A stretch of 42,076 nucleotides of DNA, taken from the IMG/VR virus record IMGVR_UViG_3300042879_002939, positions 1 through 42,076 of that record. One strand, written 5' to 3'. Origin of the DNA: a virus. Made by a program: the position numbers and the translations under genes. This document shows, in pieces, positions 40,203 through 42,076 of the stretch. The notes below the pieces were generated by a model. It was not told the DNA's origin. It saw only the letters and a program-made list of their open reading frames with translations, and made no database searches. Positions within the stretch are counted from its first letter, which is position 1; each line of letters opens with the position of its first letter.

Positions 40203-40490
40203 ATGTCCAAACGCAGCATCACCCTCGTCGGCCGCGCCTCACGGCTGCGCTGCCACGCTGATTACGTCTCCTTCCTGCTCACCGTCAAAGTCAACGGTTA
40301 CCGGCCTGAATTGGTCGTCGAGTGCCAGGCGCACCGTGAGCGCGACATCGAAGCGTTCGAGTCGATGGACCAGGGCAGTCTGGTGGGCATCATCGGCACC
40401 CTGCGCCTGATCAAAGAGGAGGACGCACACTCGATCGTGCGGCTGGACCGCCTGGAGATCCTCGGCAAGCCCCTGGAGGTGGCGGCATGA
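40203..40490 (+). CDS. OB-fold single-strand-binding-like protein
   Basis: The 95-residue protein has an SSB-like strand pattern: SITLVGRASRLR, VSFLLTVKVNGYRPELVVEC, GSLVGIIGTLRL, IVRLDRLEILGKP. It lacks an acidic tip, so it would not recruit SSB partners. It is a possible second SSB. Overlaps next gene by ATGA. Confidence 0.55.
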   Translation: MSKRSITLVGRASRLRCHADYVSFLLTVKVNGYRPELVVECQAHRERDIEAFESMDQGSLVGIIGTLRLIKEEDAHSIVRLDRLEILGKPLEVAA

Positions 40491-40738
40491 AAATCCTTCA
40501 CCAGGACCACCACTCCTACAGCTTCGGCCCACGGTGGACGGTGTATCAAGACCCGATGATGTCGGGCCGGCAGGATCTGATTCAGTTCCTGAAGATGGGC
40601 GAGAAGCGGAAGCTGCTCGACCAGATCGCCCGATGGGACGGCCAGGGCTGGGACCCCTCCCGCTGGCTGCCACTGTTTCCGCAGGTGCCCGCCACCCTGC
40701 TGGCGATCGTTGAGAAGCAGCTCAGGGGGGCGGCATGA
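40487..40738 (+). CDS. hypothetical protein
   Basis: The 83-residue protein, MKILHQDHHSYSFGPRWTVY then RQDLIQFLKMGEKRKLLDQI, is not recognised. It is rich in Trp and Pro (DPSRWLPLFPQVP). Overlaps both neighbours by ATGA, so it is co-translated with the Pol-X-like gene. Confidence 0.6.
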   Translation: MKILHQDHHSYSFGPRWTVYQDPMMSGRQDLIQFLKMGEKRKLLDQIARWDGQGWDPSRWLPLFPQVPATLLAIVEKQLRGAA

Positions 40739-41253
40739 GCACCACCGCCAACCGCATGCCATGGGATCAGGCGGTGGAGATCGCGGTGCCCGTGTTGCAG
40801 CAGATCCAGCCGCACTGTGAGATCGCCCAGTTCGCCGGCTCGATGCGCCGCGAGACACCCACCGTGGGCGACATCGAAATCGTCTGCGTGCCGCGCCCCT
40901 ACAACGCCACGCCGTTGTTCCGCGACGGCCTGGCCGCCGTGGTGGAGCAGTGGACGAAGGTGCGGGGCGAGCTGCCTTGCCGCTACACCCAGCGCATGCT
41001 GCCCTGCGGGATGAAGCTCGACCTGTTCATGGTTGAGTCCGACGGCTACGGCCTCCAGCTGGCCATCCGCACCGGCTCTGCCCGATGGTCCCATGAGGTG
41101 CTCGCCCGCGCCTGGGTCCGGGCCGGCTACCGCTCTGAGGGCGGGCTAGTGCGCCGACGTGACGGGAAAGTGATGCCAGTCCGCACCGAGTCGGAGCTGT
41201 TCCGCTTGATCGGCCTGCCCTGGGTTCACCCTCGCGACCGGGAGGTGGCGTGA
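40735..41253 (+). CDS. Pol X-like nucleotidyltransferase
   Basis: The 172-residue protein has the Pol beta palm pattern: FAGSMRRETPTVGDIEIVCV (GS and DxE acidic residues), then KLDLFMV with the third acidic residue, then RTGSARWSHEVLARAW and the PolX C-terminal pattern PVRTESELFRLIGLPWVHP. There is no 8-kDa or HhH domain. It may fill gaps or add nucleotides. Ends by overlap with the methyltransferase gene. Confidence 0.8.
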   Translation: MSTTANRMPWDQAVEIAVPVLQQIQPHCEIAQFAGSMRRETPTVGDIEIVCVPRPYNATPLFRDGLAAVVEQWTKVRGELPCRYTQRMLPCGMKLDLFMVESDGYGLQLAIRTGSARWSHEVLARAWVRAGYRSEGGLVRRRDGKVMPVRTESELFRLIGLPWVHPRDREVA

Positions 41254-42076
41254 TGTTCAACCCCGACTTCTACCCCACGCCGCCGGACGTGGCGGCCACC
41301 ATGCTCGACCCGCTCGACCTGCGCGGTCGGGTTGTGGTGGAGCCCTCGGCCGGATCTGGCAACCTGGTGAGCGAGTGCCTGACCCGGGGCGCTGCGGAGG
41401 TGCTGACCGTGGAGCCCGAGCCGAAGCTCCGGGCGATCCTCGCGGCCATCCCCAGCAGCCGCCTGATCAGCAACGACTGGCTGGCGGTCACGGCCGACCA
41501 GATCAGCCACGTAGATCTGATCGTGATGAACCCGCCGTTCTCGGCCGATGAGGCTCACATCCTCCACGCCTGGGCGATCGCCCCACCAGGCTGCGAGATC
41601 GTCGCGCTAGCGAACTGGAACACAATCAGCGGCCAGTACCGGGGCCTGCAGCTCCAGCTCGCGAAGCTGATCGAGGCCTACGGCAGCAGCGAAAACCTCG
41701 GCGAGGCGTTCAATTCGGCTGAGCGGCCCACACGTGTCACCGTTGGCCTGGTTCGCCTGACAAAACCCGGCCAACGTGTAAGCGACGCTGACGAGTTCGA
41801 TGGGTTCTTCCTGGGGCCCGACGACATCGAGGCCCAGGGCGAAGGGATCATCCCCTACCGCCGCAGCCGCGACATCGTGAACCGCTACGTGGAGGCGTGC
41901 CGGATCTTCGATGAGCAGGTCGAGGCCGGCGTGCGCCTTCGCAACGTGTTGGATGGATTCTTCGGCAAGGATCTGGGCCTGCAGGTGACGATCGAAGGGC
42001 AGGCCGTCACCCGCAACCGGTTCCGCAAGGATCTGCAGAAGGACGCCTGGAAACATGTGTTCAATGAGTTCCTGCC
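41253..42076 (+). CDS. SAM-dependent DNA methyltransferase, C-terminus cut by window
   Basis: The 274 residues present begin MFNPDFYPTPPDVAATMLD. Motif I is VVVEPSAGSGNLV and the catalytic motif is LIVMNPPFS, which points to an N6-adenine or N4-cytosine enzyme. Downstream, RRSRDIVNRYVEACR and FRKDLQKDAWKHVF look like the DUF4942 tail that follows such domains. No target-recognition gene or restriction enzyme is visible. The start overlaps the previous stop (TGATG). Confidence 0.88.
   Translation, partial: MFNPDFYPTPPDVAATMLDPLDLRGRVVVEPSAGSGNLVSECLTRGAAEVLTVEPEPKLRAILAAIPSSRLISNDWLAVTADQISHVDLIVMNPPFSADEAHILHAWAIAPPGCEIVALANWNTISGQYRGLQLQLAKLIEAYGSSENLGEAFNSAERPTRVTVGLVRLTKPGQRVSDADEFDGFFLGPDDIEAQGEGIIPYRRSRDIVNRYVEACRIFDEQVEAGVRLRNVLDGFFGKDLGLQVTIEGQAVTRNRFRKDLQKDAWKHVFNEFL

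Noticed and set aside
1-42076. Integrase, attachment site, transposase, reverse transcriptase, tRNA genes
   Set aside because: None found by eye; a lysogeny decision cannot be judged from this window.

Overview
The window is a contiguous piece of a tailed double-stranded DNA bacteriophage or prophage with a contractile (myovirus) tail. Its head and packaging genes are of lambda/Mu type and its tail is P2-like. Both ends are cut: the left edge interrupts an endolysin and the right edge a DNA methyltransferase. There is no integrase, tRNA, rRNA, insertion sequence or CRISPR array. The DNA is GC-rich and tightly packed, with many ATGA and TGATG start/stop overlaps. The host is probably a cyanobacterium, perhaps a Synechococcus/Cyanobium type. 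The hints are several copies of the cyanobacterial octamer GCGATCGC, a PrimPol-VirE type replication protein, a 2OG-Fe(II) oxygenase, and a 74-residue protein that looks faintly like NblA. The host remains an inference.

Layout. Everything from about 36.6 kb down to 1 is transcribed leftward; everything from 36.7 kb to the right end is transcribed rightward. The 108-bp gap between the two arms (36639-36746) holds two divergent promoter-like sequences whose -10 boxes overlap, plus three 10-bp repeats in helical phase. It is the likely control switch.

Right arm: small membrane protein, RecE-like nuclease, RecT annealase, HTH protein, SSB, winged-helix regulator, small basic protein, OB-fold protein, unknown, Pol-X-like nucleotidyltransferase, and a SAM methyltransferase. 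This is an early recombination and DNA-metabolism operon.

Left arm, in order of transcription. (1) Replication: SF2 helicase, VRR-NUC nuclease, three small unknowns, PrimPol-helicase, then about 270 bp of intergenic DNA packed with 13 copies of AGGTTRG, a candidate replication origin. (2) A displaced gpZ-like gene, the NblA-like small protein, a double-ParB protein and two small unknowns. (3) Packaging and head: TerS, TerL, gpW, portal, a fused protease/capsid protein, DUF2190 and FII-like proteins. (4) A lower-GC insertion with a jelly-roll structural protein. (5) Connector, terminator and P2-like baseplate (V, PAAR, W, J, I fused to LamG), DUF4815 proteins, fibres, sheath (with an inserted domain), tube, E/E', tape measure, U, X, and a hub D carrying two murein-degrading domains. 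(6) Lysis and accessory genes: XhlA-like, C39-like peptidase, 2OG oxygenase, holin candidate and endolysin.

The strongest new leads are the repeat-rich putative origin, the overlapping divergent promoters with phased repeats, a 12-bp promoter-like block shared only by the capsid and sheath genes as far as I could see by eye, the in-frame TGA-TAG split of a DUF4815 protein, and several domain insertions in tail proteins.
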